NCBI GenBank assembly: GCA_014649555.1
Contig: BMTG01000014.1
Coordinates: 62,001-126,000, forward strand
Reading direction: 5' to 3'
DNA length: 64,000 nucleotides
Source: Streptomyces globisporus
GTDB lineage: Bacteria; Actinomycetota; Actinomycetes; Streptomycetales; Streptomycetaceae
Positions 8,677-16,799 of this stretch are shown here, piece by piece (position 1 is the first letter of the stretch; each line of letters starts with the position of its first letter). The position numbers were made by a program, and so were the translations under genes. Below the pieces are notes generated by a model. It was not told the DNA's origin, did no database searches, and worked only from the letters and a program-made list of their open reading frames with translations.

Positions 8677-9615
8677 ATGCGCGCACGCTACGGAGTACCC
8701 CTGAAAGTCACGGCAGTCGGTGCGGCGGTCGGCGCCGCCGGACTGGCCTACGCCGCCGGGTTCGAGGCCCGCTCGTTCCGCCTGCGACGGGTCACCGTTC
8801 CCGTACTCCCGCACGGGTCACGTCCGTTGCGCGTGCTCCAGGTCTCCGACATCCACATGGTGTGCGGTCAGCGCAAGAAGCGCGCCTGGCTCCAGTCGCT
8901 GGCGGGCCTGCGCCCCGACTTCGTGGTGAACACCGGCGACAACCTCTCCGACCCGGACGCGGTGCCCGAGGTGCTGGACGCGCTCGGCCCTCTGATGGAG
9001 TTCCCGGGCGTGTACGTCTTCGGCTCCAACGACTACTACGGCCCCAAGCTCCGCAACCCGGCCCGCTACCTCCTGGAGAAGGTCCAGGGCAAGCACGGCC
9101 TCAACGGCAACGCCCCCGCGGTCGGCGTCGTCCACAACCCGTGGGAGCCGATGCGCGACGCCTTCGACGAGGCGGGCTGGCTGGACCTGTCGAACACGAG
9201 AGGCCGGCTCAAGCTGGAGGGCATGGAGCTGGCGTTCACCGGCCTGGACGACCCGCACATCAAGCGGGACCGCTACGCCGAGGTCCAGGGCGGCCCGGAA
9301 ACCGGCGCCGACCTCTCGATCGGCGTGGTCCACGCCCCGTACCTCCGCTCCCTGGACGCCTTCACGGCCGACGGCTACCCCCTGATCCTGGCGGGCCACA
9401 CGCACGGCGGCCAGCTGTGCATCCCGTTCTACGGGGCACTGGTCACCAACTGCGACCTGGACACGGACCGAGTGAAGGGCCTGTCGAGCCACACGGTCGG
9501 CGACCAGCGCGCCTACCTCCACGTCTCCGCAGGCTGCGGCACCAACCGCTACACCCCGGTCCGCTTCGCCTGCCCGCCGGAGGCGACGCTGCTGACGCTG
9601 GTGGCGAAGGGCTGA
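8677..9615 (+). CDS. Membrane-anchored metallophosphoesterase
   Basis: A 312-residue calcineurin-like phosphoesterase. An N-terminal hydrophobic stretch (about residues 8-29) is followed by the metal-binding motifs in order: QVSDIHM (DxH), NTGDNLS (GDxx), GSNDYYG (GNxD/E variant GSND), and GHTHGGQ (GHxH). This organisation resembles YkuE/LpxH-like enzymes that hydrolyse phosphodiester or pyrophosphate bonds in lipids near the membrane, but the substrate is unknown. It is divergent from the YqeY gene and shares the ~110-bp gap. Confidence 0.9.
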   Translation: MRARYGVPLKVTAVGAAVGAAGLAYAAGFEARSFRLRRVTVPVLPHGSRPLRVLQVSDIHMVCGQRKKRAWLQSLAGLRPDFVVNTGDNLSDPDAVPEVLDALGPLMEFPGVYVFGSNDYYGPKLRNPARYLLEKVQGKHGLNGNAPAVGVVHNPWEPMRDAFDEAGWLDLSNTRGRLKLEGMELAFTGLDDPHIKRDRYAEVQGGPETGADLSIGVVHAPYLRSLDAFTADGYPLILAGHTHGGQLCIPFYGALVTNCDLDTDRVKGLSSHTVGDQRAYLHVSAGCGTNRYTPVRFACPPEATLLTLVAKG

Positions 9616-9753
9616 GGGGGCGGGCGGGGCTGCCCGGACGGCGCGCGTAGGCGGGCGCGGCGGGCGGCGCGAGTGACGGCGGGCGGCAGACCCCGGTGGC
9701 AGCGGGCGGCCGACGAATCGCGGGGGTCTTCCCACCCCCTTACGGTACGAATC

Positions 9754-10500
9754 ATGACCGCGCCCCGGACCGCCCTGCTCCCCCGCCCCCGGGCTGCAGA
9801 GGTGCTCCCGGCCCCCGCAGCTCCCCGCCGCCCCTGGGCCACGGCCCTGCGCACCCTGGCATGCGGGGCGGCGGTGGCGGGCCCGGCCGTCACCATGGCG
9901 ACCGGTTGCACCCCACCACCCCTGATCCACTTCACGGTCCTGGCGAACCTGCTGGTCGCGGTGGTCTTCGGCTGGTCGGCGGTACGTTCCTGGCGAGGCG
10001 CTCCGCCCCTCCCCCCGTACCTGACGGGCGGGGTGCTGCTGCTCGCGGCGATCACCGCCCTGATGCACCACCTGGTGCTCGTGAACTACACGGAGACCCC
10101 GGCCCCCGGTACGGGCTGGCCCCTGGCAGCGACGCTCCTGCTCCACACGGTGACTCCCTTGACGGTCACCGCGGACTGGCTCCTGCTGACCGCGCCCCGG
10201 ACCCTGCGCCTGGCCCACATCCCACTGTGGCTGACGGCCCCGGCGGCCTACCTGGGCCTGGTTCTGACCCGCGGAGCCCTGCTCTCCCCCGGCACCCCGG
10301 ACCGCTACCCGTACCCGTTCCTCGACGTCGACACGTACGGCTACACCGGCACCCTCACCCAGGCCCTCGCCCTCGGCCTCCTCTTCACCGCCCTGGCCAG
10401 CCTGATCACCGCCGTGGACCACATCCGGCCGAACGTGGCGGGGTGGATCCAGCACCGACGAAACCGGATTTCGCCTCCGGCCGCCGGTGGGCTAAAGTAA
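9754..10500 (+). CDS. Pr6Pr family membrane protein
   Basis: About 248 residues with six predicted membrane segments, e.g. LIHFTVLANLLVAVVFG and PLAATLLLHTVTPLTVTADWLL. The pattern of a histidine in each of several helices (LIHFT, MHHLVL, LLHTV) and the C-terminal PYPFLDVDTYGY loop is characteristic of the Pr6Pr/FAR-17a-AIG1-like family. Relatives include membrane fatty-acid-ester hydrolases, but no activity is assigned here. The ATG at 9754 is chosen over an upstream ATG because the N-terminal extension is Arg-rich and non-hydrophobic. It ends 28 bp before the tRNA-Pro gene. Confidence 0.8.
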   Translation: MTAPRTALLPRPRAAEVLPAPAAPRRPWATALRTLACGAAVAGPAVTMATGCTPPPLIHFTVLANLLVAVVFGWSAVRSWRGAPPLPPYLTGGVLLLAAITALMHHLVLVNYTETPAPGTGWPLAATLLLHTVTPLTVTADWLLLTAPRTLRLAHIPLWLTAPAAYLGLVLTRGALLSPGTPDRYPYPFLDVDTYGYTGTLTQALALGLLFTALASLITAVDHIRPNVAGWIQHRRNRISPPAAGGLK

Positions 10501-10528
10501 TCGATGTCGCCGGGAGTCCGGTGGACAT

Positions 10529-10602
10529 CGGGGTGTAGCGCAGCTTGGCAGCGCGCTTCGTTCGGGACGAAGAGGTCGTGGGTTCAAATCCCGCCACCCC
10601 GA
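10529..10602 (+). tRNA. tRNA-Pro (anticodon CGG)
   Basis: A cloverleaf can be drawn: acceptor arms CGGGGTG (10529-10535) and CACCCCG (10595-10601) with discriminator A, anticodon stem CTTCG/CGAAG around loop TTCGGGA (anticodon CGG, proline), and T-loop GGTTCAAATCC. The 3' CCA is not encoded. The 3' part from the anticodon loop onward is the integration target of the 20-kb element and is restored intact by the element's own attL sequence. Confidence 0.95.
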
Positions 10603-10610
10603 CAGCTGAG
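10561..10610. repeat. attL, 50-bp direct repeat
   Basis: This sequence is identical to 30791-30840. It begins in the anticodon loop of tRNA-Pro, includes the whole T arm and acceptor 3' strand, and runs 8 bases past the mature 3' end. The flanking bases differ on both sides, which defines the ends of the identity block. Confidence 0.95.
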
Positions 10611-10619
10611 TAGCAGGTC

Positions 10620-10652
10620 AGAGGGCCCTTACCGAATCGGTAAGGGCCCTCT
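10620..10652. terminator. Hairpin after tRNA-Pro/attL
   Basis: Perfect 16-bp arms, AGAGGGCCCTTACCGA (10620-10635) and TCGGTAAGGGCCCTCT (10637-10652). Placed between tRNA-Pro and the 3' end of int, it can terminate both. A hairpin of the same design but different stem sequence follows attR. Confidence 0.8.
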
Positions 10653-10697
10653 GGCGTTGCTGTGTGTCTATCTGCGTGACTATCGCTTCCTGCGTGC

Positions 10698-11867
10698 CTA
10701 CGGCTTCTGTGGGTCCGCGCCGAAGATGCCGTCCATGACGACGGCGCCCGTCTGGATCACCGGCCTGATCTGCTTCCGGTAGACCTCCTCGGTCACGGCC
10801 GTCCCCGAGTGACCGACGAGCCGGGAGATCTCCTCCAGCGGGACACCGCGGTCGGAGAGCAGTGACACAAAGCTGTGCCGGAGCTCCCGGGGCGTCCACT
10901 CGGCCGCGTCGACCCCGTCCACGTCCTTGAGCGCCTGGCGGAAGGCGCGACGGACGTTGGCAGCGTCGAGCGGCTTGCCGACGGCCGAGGAGAAAACGAG
11001 TCCGTGCTCCTCCCACTCGTCGCCGGCGGCGAGCCGATCCCAGCCCTGATCCTCGTACTGCCGCCAGAGCGCATCGATACAGCGTGACGGCAGGGCGAGC
11101 GTGCGCCGGGACTTGCGGGTCTTGGTGTCGCCGCTCCGCCGGACCGACCGCCAAACGGCGATGTGCGGAGGCTGCGCCGGGACCAGGTCGGGCCGTCCCT
11201 TGAGGAAGACGTGGTCCCAGGTGAGGGCCCGCAGTTCCTCGGTGCGGGCACCGGTCAGGAGGGCGACGACGATGTACGCGTACATCGAGGTTCCCTCAGC
11301 TCCCCGGAGAACGGCCTCCGCCTGGGCGAAGGTGAGGGCTTTCGAAGGCCGCCCGGACTGCCCCTGAGGCACCGAGCACAGCTCCACGACGTTCCGCTTG
11401 ACCTTGTCCCGGGCCATGGCCCGCTTGACCGCCCGGTTGAGGCAGGAGTGCAGGCCCTGAAGGGTGCGGGTGCTGAGCGTCCTGGACTTCTTGGCGAGCC
11501 AGCGGTCAACGTCTTCCGCGCTGAGATCGCGGAGCTTGCGGGCGCCGAGCGACGGAATGACGTGCTTCTCGCTGAGGAGCGTGGTCGTCGCGACGGTGCT
11601 CGGGTCGAGGCCGGCCAGACCATAGGCGAGCCAGTCCGTGACGGCGTCCTTCACGGTGTAGTTGGTCGGCGCGATGGCCAGACCGTCCTCGTGGTCGCGC
11701 AGCACCTCCTTGAGCTTGTTCTTCGCCTCGGTCTTGGTTCTGCCACTCCCCCGCTTCACGATCCGCTTCCCGCTCGGGTCGAAGCCGAGGTTCGCCGTGG
11801 CGATCCACCGTTGCCGCTTCTTGTCCCAGTGCAGGCCGCCGTCACCGCGACTACGTCGTTTCGTCAT
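10698..11867 (-). CDS. int: Tyrosine site-specific integrase
   Basis: A 389-residue tyrosine recombinase: an N-terminal Arm-type DNA-binding region, a core-binding domain around residues 65-160, and a C-terminal catalytic domain. Catalytic residues are visible: Arg in GARTEELR, Arg in ELRHS, His in LVGHSG and nucleophile Tyr near residue 363 in EEVYRKQ. The usual first His of HxxR reads Arg (PRELRH), a variant I recall in this actinobacterial family. It inserts the element into tRNA-Pro by recombining the 50-bp att site. Its stop lies about 90 bp from attL and its start overlaps the xis stop (ATGA at 11866-11869 region), so the two are co-translated from the repSA operon. Confidence 0.94.
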   Translation of the reverse strand: MTKRRSRGDGGLHWDKKRQRWIATANLGFDPSGKRIVKRGSGRTKTEAKNKLKEVLRDHEDGLAIAPTNYTVKDAVTDWLAYGLAGLDPSTVATTTLLSEKHVIPSLGARKLRDLSAEDVDRWLAKKSRTLSTRTLQGLHSCLNRAVKRAMARDKVKRNVVELCSVPQGQSGRPSKALTFAQAEAVLRGAEGTSMYAYIVVALLTGARTEELRALTWDHVFLKGRPDLVPAQPPHIAVWRSVRRSGDTKTRKSRRTLALPSRCIDALWRQYEDQGWDRLAAGDEWEEHGLVFSSAVGKPLDAANVRRAFRQALKDVDGVDAAEWTPRELRHSFVSLLSDRGVPLEEISRLVGHSGTAVTEEVYRKQIRPVIQTGAVVMDGIFGADPQKP

Positions 11868-12049
11868 CAGGCCGCCCGCCCCATCTCATCCGCGATGAAC
11901 TGACGCAGGGCGACGGCAGGAATCCGGCGGCAGCGCCCGATGGTGACCGAAGGCAGGCGCCGCGTGCGAATCAGGTCGTAGACGGTGGACCGGCCGAGCC
12001 GGAGACGCTTCGTCACCTCGGCCACGGTGAGCAGTTCGTCATCACGCAT
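11867..12049 (-). CDS. xis: Excisionase / helix-turn-helix DNA-binding protein
   Basis: A 60-residue protein starting MRDDELLTVAEV at the ATG at 12049. The MerR-like winged helix of DNA-binding domain family 17 is clear: LLTVAEVTKRLRLGRSTVY, then LIRTRRLPSV and GRCRRIP. In pSAM2-like elements Xis is required with Int for excision. The start lies inside the end of repSA (8-base overlap ATGCGTGA at 12042-12049) and the stop overlaps int, so repSA-xis-int form a tight operon, as in pSAM2. A longer upstream reading would overlap repSA further and is rejected. Confidence 0.9.
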   Translation of the reverse strand: MRDDELLTVAEVTKRLRLGRSTVYDLIRTRRLPSVTIGRCRRIPAVALRQFIADEMGRAA

Positions 12050-13394
12050 GGTGGGGCTCTCCTGTCTTGTCGGGTGACTGCGGGCGTAAGGCGCTGAACA
12101 GGGCCTCGGCATTGGTCAGGCCCATTCCGGCGAAGCTCCAGTGGGAGAGGACGAGGACCGTGTCCGGCTCCGGAAGCGGGTGGCCGGCCGCGATGGCACG
12201 TTCGCGGGTGAGGGCTTCGTTGTGGTCGGCGCGCTCTTGGCGGAGGGCGCCCAACGTGACGGAGTAGGCGCGGGATTTGGTGGAGAAGTGGCCGCGGAAG
12301 CCGAGCATGTGGGCCCACTTGCGCAAGCGGAGGTCTTCCAGTTCGGGCAGGGCACCGAGGCGCCAGCAGGTGAGGATCATGCGCCGCGCGTGGTCGCTGA
12401 CGTCGGCGCCGATGAGATCGGTGACGGGATTGCGAAGGGGCCGGTCCAGGGTGCCGGTCGCGGCCTCGGCGCCCTTGGTGGCGTACTTGGCGATGTAGGC
12501 CGCGACAGCACGGCTGGTGAGGTTCGTCGTGCCGGTGAAGTCCGCCGACCGGATCGGACGGATGTCGAGCTGCTCACCGAACCGGAAGGAATGGGCGCGC
12601 CCCTCTAGAACCGGCCCCGGAGCCTCGGCCAGGCGGACGGCGGACCGGATGGCGTCGGTGAGCAGCCCGGTCGTGGCCCATCCGGGCGGGGCATCCTCGG
12701 CGCCCTCCGGGCCGTCGAGACGGATCACGGCATGGAAGTGGACGGCTCCGCGCCGCTGGTACTCCGCGACCTTGGCGTACGAGACCTTGAGGCACTGGCC
12801 CAGGGCGGTACGCGTGATCCCCGCGCGGGCTGCGAGCTGTTGGCGCAGGTAGGTGGTGAAGCGAGCCCAGAGGGCACCTGCGTGGGCGTTCCAGAGGACG
12901 GCGGTGCGGTAGTCGTAGCGGTCGGAGTTGAGCGGCGTACCGAGGGCGGGATCCCCTTCGCTGTGCAGGCGTCCGCAGCGGCAGCGGCCGGTTCCGGGGC
13001 GGTTGTGGACGGGACCGAATGAGGGAGCCGTGAAAGTGGCGAAGACGAGAGGGTGTTGGGCGACGGCCGGGCCGATGCCCTTGCCTCCGGTGAGACCGGC
13101 CGTGATGAGGTGGAAGGTGTCCTTGCGGTACGTCTCCGCGCAGGCCGCGCACCGGGTGGTACGGCGGTTGTTGCAACGGACGAGGAGCTGACCGGCGGGA
13201 AGTGTGGCGGCGGTGATCTCCCGTACGACCTCACCAGTCGTGGCGTGGACGTCGAGGCGATGGCCTTCCAACCGGACTGGCCGCTCGCAGCCGCCGAGAC
13301 GCTGGATCTGCCTGGCGTGGGCGCCGAGGTCGCCGTACCGGGCGAGGGCGGCCAGCTGGCGGAGCGCCCCGGCATCAGGAGCCTGGGGGTTCAC
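12042..13394 (-). CDS. repSA: RepSA-type rolling-circle replication initiator
   Basis: About 450 residues from the GTG at 13394. This start is chosen because AAGGAGG lies 8 bases upstream; the longer TTG reading covers that site. Features include Cys clusters (RCNNRRTTRCAAC and CRCGRLH) near the N-terminus, the HUH metal motif HFHAVIRLDG at about residues 219-221, and a downstream AAYIAKYATKG, which fits the catalytic tyrosine motif of Rep_pSAM2-like relaxases. It nicks the double-strand origin to begin rolling-circle replication after excision. It is the first gene of the repSA-xis-int operon, and a palindromic operator lies 42 bp upstream of the start. Confidence 0.92.
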   Translation of the reverse strand: MNPQAPDAGALRQLAALARYGDLGAHARQIQRLGGCERPVRLEGHRLDVHATTGEVVREITAATLPAGQLLVRCNNRRTTRCAACAETYRKDTFHLITAGLTGGKGIGPAVAQHPLVFATFTAPSFGPVHNRPGTGRCRCGRLHSEGDPALGTPLNSDRYDYRTAVLWNAHAGALWARFTTYLRQQLAARAGITRTALGQCLKVSYAKVAEYQRRGAVHFHAVIRLDGPEGAEDAPPGWATTGLLTDAIRSAVRLAEAPGPVLEGRAHSFRFGEQLDIRPIRSADFTGTTNLTSRAVAAYIAKYATKGAEAATGTLDRPLRNPVTDLIGADVSDHARRMILTCWRLGALPELEDLRLRKWAHMLGFRGHFSTKSRAYSVTLGALRQERADHNEALTRERAIAAGHPLPEPDTVLVLSHWSFAGMGLTNAEALFSALRPQSPDKTGEPHHA

Positions 13395-13435
13395 GTGAGG
13401 TTCCTCCTTGGTGGGGGCCAAGGCCCTCCCATGCC

Positions 13436-13451
13436 GTCCAGGGGGCTAGAC
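13436..13451. promoter_or_regulatory. Operator-like palindrome upstream of repSA
   Basis: The sequence GTCCAG-GGGG-CTAGAC matches the GTCTAG-N4-CTAGAC palindrome found at 18497 and 19040 with one mismatch. It lies 42 bp upstream of the repSA start, in the position of a promoter-overlapping operator. Confidence 0.65.
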
Positions 13452-13486
13452 AGCAAGGGCAGGCCAAGGCGTCGAGAAAGCGGGGC

Positions 13487-13756
13487 TCAGCGGCGGTCGC
13501 TCTGGAGGATCGAGCGGACGACGACGGCGCAGACGGCGACGGACGCGGCGGTGACCGCGACCGCCAGCAGCAGGGAGACCAGGACCGTACCGACGACCAG
13601 GACCAGGGCCCCGCCGCCGGCGGCCAGAGTGAGGACACTTCCGGGAGTGAGCCGCACGGCCGGTCGGGCCGGGGCCGCCTGGAGCGGGGTCGGGATGTAC
13701 GGAGCCGGGACGTGGGCGGGCGGGGTGTCCGGGGTCGGGTACTTCGGCGAGAACAT
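13487..13756 (-). CDS. Small membrane protein of the spread (spd) region
   Basis: An 89-residue protein starting MFSPKYPTPDTPP at the ATG at 13756, with AAGGGA a few bases upstream. The N-terminal third is proline-rich and the C-terminal half is one long or two adjacent membrane segments (ALVLVVGTVLVSLLLAV and SVAVCAVVVR) ending in a short basic tail. Proteins of this kind lie between repSA and tra in AICEs and help intramycelial plasmid spread (Spd proteins), but this one cannot be assigned to a named Spd. The 110-bp gap to repSA holds the shared operator. Confidence 0.75.
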   Translation of the reverse strand: MFSPKYPTPDTPPAHVPAPYIPTPLQAAPARPAVRLTPGSVLTLAAGGGALVLVVGTVLVSLLLAVAVTAASVAVCAVVVRSILQSDRR

Positions 13757-13775
13757 ACGGGGTCCCTTCTTCAGG

Positions 13776-13931
13776 TCAGCCGAGGAGACCGGCGACGGCG
13801 GGGGCGAGGAAGCTGTTGGCGACGAGGTAGCCGCCGAGCAGAAGCAGCACGACCAGCCACCACGGCGGGCGGGCGAGCTGGATGCCGAGGACGGCGACGA
13901 CGAGCACGACGAACCAGAGCGGTACGTGCAT
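13776..13931 (-). CDS. 51-residue membrane peptide of the spread region
   Basis: A short gene missed by length cut-offs. From the ATG at 13931 it reads MHVPLWFVVLVVAVLG, then a central RPPWW, a second hydrophobic segment LVVLLLLGGYLVANSF and stops with LLG. An excellent ribosome-binding site (AGGAGG) lies about 8 bases upstream, and it sits 19 bp before the next gene in the same direction, so it belongs to the spd operon. Two membrane segments make it a plausible Spd-complex component. No family was recognised. Confidence 0.75.
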   Translation of the reverse strand: MHVPLWFVVLVVAVLGIQLARPPWWLVVLLLLGGYLVANSFLAPAVAGLLG

Positions 13932-13946
13932 GGAGGTGACCTCCTG

Positions 13947-14126
13947 TCAGGCCTTGCAGCGGTGGGCACGGGCGGCCAGTTCGGCGGCGGGGCGACTGTC
14001 GTACTCGGCGGAGAAGTCGCAGCGGGGCGCGGTGCAGGCGGCGAGGTGCCGGTCGCGGCCACGGGCGAGGAACGTGGCGACCTGGACGGGGCCGATGCGA
14101 CGGACGTTGCGGAAGCGCGGGGGCAT
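13947..14126 (-). CDS. Mobile element transfer protein (small, Cys/His-containing)
   Basis: About 59 residues starting MPPRFRNVRRIGPVQVATF at the ATG at 14126, with GAAGGGA upstream. The C-terminal part has CTAPRC and a final AHRCKA, so a small zinc-binding element (Cys-x4-Cys...His-x-Cys) is possible. I recognise this as the short protein usually annotated as mobile element transfer protein in AICEs, placed between DUF2637 and the small Spd proteins. Its function is unproved. Confidence 0.78.
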   Translation of the reverse strand: MPPRFRNVRRIGPVQVATFLARGRDRHLAACTAPRCDFSAEYDSRPAAELAARAHRCKA

Positions 14127-14142
14127 GAGACGGGGTCCCTTC

Positions 14143-14823
14143 TCAGAGGTGGGCGGCAACGGACTGCGTCATGGATGCGGGGAGGCCGAGCCGGACCCGT
14201 ACGGTGTCGGCATCGGCCGCCCTGCCGGTGGAGGCGCGGTACTCCGCCGCCAGCGACTGGACGCGCTCCACGAGGGCGGGCGGTAGAGGCGATACGGGGA
14301 CGGAAGCGGCAGTCGACTTCTCGGAGGCCTCAGCGCCGGGGAGTTGAGGAGGCGAACTGACCGGCCCCGACTCGTCGTCCACCGCCACAGCAGCGGGTGG
14401 TTCCGGGGTAGGCGGCTCCGGGATCGGGTTCGCACGAACCGCTGCTGGACGGGGAGCGTGAGCGAGGAGCGTGCCGCCGAAGAAGGCGACGGCGGGCCAG
14501 CCGGCCACCACCACGCGGAGCGGGGCGGGGACGTGCTCCAGGTCGAGGAGTCCTGCCGTGGCGACGTTGGCTCCGAGGGAAGCAGCCAGGGCGATGAGGA
14601 ACCAGAGGCGCGGCCCTCCGGCAGGTTGTCCGGCGCGCTGTTGTTCGCGCATCCGGCGCCAGGCCGCGACAAGCAGCAGGTCGACGCTGACCGGGTAGGC
14701 CCACGCCTTCCATCCGCCCTGCCCTGCGGCTTCGGCAAGGTCGTGCAGGTGGGAGAAGGAGAGGGCTCCCGCGATGAAGGCTTGCACGAGCACGGGATCG
14801 AAGCGGGCGAGGTGGGCGCGCAT
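14143..14823 (-). CDS. DUF2637 (SpdB-like) membrane protein
   Basis: A 226-residue protein. The N-terminal ~120 residues carry four hydrophobic segments (FIAGALSFSHLHDLAEAAGQ..., VSVDLLLVAAW, LWFLIALAASLGANVA, WPAVAFFGGTLLAH), the DUF2637 fold shared with SpdB proteins of Streptomyces plasmids. The C-terminal half is a Pro/Glu/Ala-rich cytoplasmic linker ending in a helix-turn-like region (ALVERVQSLAAEYRASTGRAADADTVRVRLGL) that resembles plasmid DNA-binding tails. SpdB proteins act with Tra in spreading the element along hyphae. It lies between tra and the small spd genes on the same strand. Confidence 0.88.
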   Translation of the reverse strand: MRAHLARFDPVLVQAFIAGALSFSHLHDLAEAAGQGGWKAWAYPVSVDLLLVAAWRRMREQQRAGQPAGGPRLWFLIALAASLGANVATAGLLDLEHVPAPLRVVVAGWPAVAFFGGTLLAHAPRPAAVRANPIPEPPTPEPPAAVAVDDESGPVSSPPQLPGAEASEKSTAASVPVSPLPPALVERVQSLAAEYRASTGRAADADTVRVRLGLPASMTQSVAAHL

Positions 14824-14907
14824 CGGTGCGGTTCCCTTCCGGTGCGAGGCATGGGCGGGGTAGGGACACGGCGTGAGGCGGTCACGCCGACCGTGGGAGC
14901 GGGTGAG

Positions 14908-16272
14908 CTAGTCGGTCGCCGGTCGGGCGACGGGCCCCGAGGAGGGGACGGCTTCCGCAGCGACGGTCGAGGCCGCCGGGCGGAACGCGTCAAGGCGCGG
15001 CAGTTCCGGTACCAGGCCGGAGGTGGCACGGCATACGGCTGCCGCGTCGTCCAACGTGAGGTGCGGGGAGCGGGCGCGCGACCAACCGCCGGAGGCGTCA
15101 CCGACGATCGCGACGCCGGGAAGGTCAGCGGGGATGGCGGTTGTGGCCAGGGCCGCTTCGGCTGAGATGTCGGCCAGCGCCATGTTCGCGGACGACTCAT
15201 CGTTGACCCGGTGGCAGACCCGGCCGGTGAGCTGTGCCCGGAGCATGGTGGCGCCCTTGCCCAGCTCCGAGCCGAAGCGCTGGCCGCACACCTCCAGATA
15301 GATGCCGGCGGCACGGCCGAGCTGCGCTATGCGGATGAGCTTGGTGACCATGGCGTCCCGGCGCTTCTCGTCATCACGGTTCGCCGCGAGGAAGAGTTCG
15401 GCCACCTCGTCCACCACGACCACGACCGGCACCGGACGATCGCTGTCCGGCAGCCCCCACACATCCGAGGTGAGTACGGCGTCCGCGCCGAGGACGGAGG
15501 TCATCCCGATCAGCCGGAACCGCGCCTCCATCTCGTCCAACAGAGCATCCAGCAGCGCGTTCGCCCGGTCCGGCGTATCGGCCAGCGCCGACAACCGGGG
15601 CGCGAACGGAGCCAGCTCTACACCCCACTTGCAGTCGATCCCGACGAGAACGACCGGCTGCCGGGCGAGTCCACAGAGCAGGTTGCGGAGGTAGACGGAC
15701 TTCCCTGACTGCGTGGCGCCGAGGATGAGTTCATGAGGCACGGTGCGGAAGTCCCGTACGTGCCAGCGGCCGTCATCCCGTAGCGCCAGGGGCAGGGACA
15801 GCAGGCCGCCGCCATCCGGCTTACGCCGAGGACGCCTTACGTCCGCGAGCACGTCCCAGCCAATCAGGCGCAGTTCGAGCCAGCCCGGGCGGGTCGGGCG
15901 GATGTGGACGGCGTGCGCGGCCCAGGCGTGCCGCAGGCGGTCGGCAGAGGCGAAGAAGTCCTCCGGCGCCTGGCCGGTCGCCATGCGGAGCTTCATCACG
16001 AGGCCGGCCCCGGTCGGCCGTGGCAATGAGCGGTGCGGGGGTACGGGTGCGGCTTCCCGCCCGACGAGACGGGCCGTGGCCCGGCGGACGGCGGAGGCTG
16101 GAACCGTCAGCCCGCAGGCGTCCATGGTGGCGCGGTAGGTCGCCAGGACGCGCAGAGCGACGATCGGAAACCCGACGAGCCACCAGAAGGCGACCGGCGT
16201 ACGACGACGCAGCACCAGCAGCGCGGCGATGGCCGCCAGGCAGAGCGTTAATGCCCATACGACGTCGGGCAT
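14908..16272 (-). CDS. tra: FtsK/SpoIIIE-type DNA translocase Tra
   Basis: About 454 residues from the ATG at 16272 (MPDVVWALT). Two N-terminal membrane segments (ALTLCLAAIAALLVL and VAFWWLVGFPIVALRVL) precede an FtsK/SpoIIIE ATPase with Walker A GATQSGKS at about residues 185-192 and Walker B VVVVVDEVAE near residue 285. Septal DNA translocators of this family (TraSA, TraB) move double-stranded plasmid DNA into recipient mycelium as a membrane hexamer. The start is 6 bp downstream of the previous gene, so they are coupled. The longer upstream reading overlaps that gene and is rejected. Confidence 0.93.
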   Translation of the reverse strand: MPDVVWALTLCLAAIAALLVLRRRTPVAFWWLVGFPIVALRVLATYRATMDACGLTVPASAVRRATARLVGREAAPVPPHRSLPRPTGAGLVMKLRMATGQAPEDFFASADRLRHAWAAHAVHIRPTRPGWLELRLIGWDVLADVRRPRRKPDGGGLLSLPLALRDDGRWHVRDFRTVPHELILGATQSGKSVYLRNLLCGLARQPVVLVGIDCKWGVELAPFAPRLSALADTPDRANALLDALLDEMEARFRLIGMTSVLGADAVLTSDVWGLPDSDRPVPVVVVVDEVAELFLAANRDDEKRRDAMVTKLIRIAQLGRAAGIYLEVCGQRFGSELGKGATMLRAQLTGRVCHRVNDESSANMALADISAEAALATTAIPADLPGVAIVGDASGGWSRARSPHLTLDDAAAVCRATSGLVPELPRLDAFRPAASTVAAEAVPSSGPVARPATD

Positions 16273-16277
16273 GGCAC

Positions 16278-16625
16278 TCAACCCCGCGCCGGGGTGGCGG
16301 CGTTGACCATGACAGCGTCGGCCCGGTAGGCGATGCCGTGGCGCATCCGACCGCCGAACTCGCTCTCCCACGGCCGCGCGACGAGCCCGGACAGGATGAC
16401 GGGCGCGCCCATCACCAGGCCCTCACCGATGCCCGGCTCCGGGACAGTCACCTTGATCATGTCCGAACCACCCTGCGCGATGAACACCAGCTCCAGCACC
16501 ATGAGTCGTTGGTTCGTCGTCGGGTCGACGGCGACTTCGCCGGTCTGGCGGTCCTTCACCTTCACCTCAGGCAACTTGGTGACGAGGAGGGTGGCGGCGG
16601 AGACGTCTACGGGGATGACACGCAT
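16278..16625 (-). CDS. Conserved AICE protein upstream of tra
   Basis: A 115-residue protein starting MRVIPVDVSAATLLV at the ATG at 16625. It is rich in beta-strand-like segments (EVKVKDRQTGEVAVDP, MVLELVFIAQGGSDMIKVTVPE) and has no membrane segment or cysteine pair. The same protein precedes tra in many streptomycete AICEs and is annotated only as hypothetical. An OB-like single-strand-binding role is conceivable but not shown. It is the first gene of the tra-spd operon, with a cluster of operator half-sites 52-142 bp upstream. The longer reading to 16754 runs through these repeats and is rejected. Confidence 0.75.
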   Translation of the reverse strand: MRVIPVDVSAATLLVTKLPEVKVKDRQTGEVAVDPTTNQRLMVLELVFIAQGGSDMIKVTVPEPGIGEGLVMGAPVILSGLVARPWESEFGGRMRHGIAYRADAVMVNAATPARG

Positions 16626-16676
16626 CTTCTGAACCTCATTGGTTGATGGAGCCGCAAGCGACTCGACGGCTGCATA

Positions 16677-16767
16677 CCCCCCTAGACAGCGAGGGGTGGC
16701 CCACCCGAACTGTCTAGGGGGGTTGACGCTCACAGTAAACCGACGCGCCATCAACTGTCTAGGGGGG
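16677..16767. promoter_or_regulatory. Triple 13-bp operator repeat upstream of the tra-spd operon
   Basis: CCCCCCTAGACAG (16677-16689) and CTGTCTAGGGGGG (16710-16722) form a perfect inverted repeat with a 20-bp spacer, and a third identical CTGTCTAGGGGGG follows at 16755-16767. Each contains the half-site GTCTAG/CTAGAC seen in the complete palindromes at 18497 and 19040. They lie upstream of the start at 16625 and just after the PP2C gene stop, so they probably control the transfer operon. Confidence 0.75.
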
Positions 16768-16799
16768 TATTCAGAGTGGTGTGGCGTCGGCGCTCCGAG

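Noticed and set aside
10698-11867. Integrase inactivated because HxxR reads RxxR
   Set aside because: The substitution appears usual in this integrase family, and the remaining catalytic residues and length are intact.
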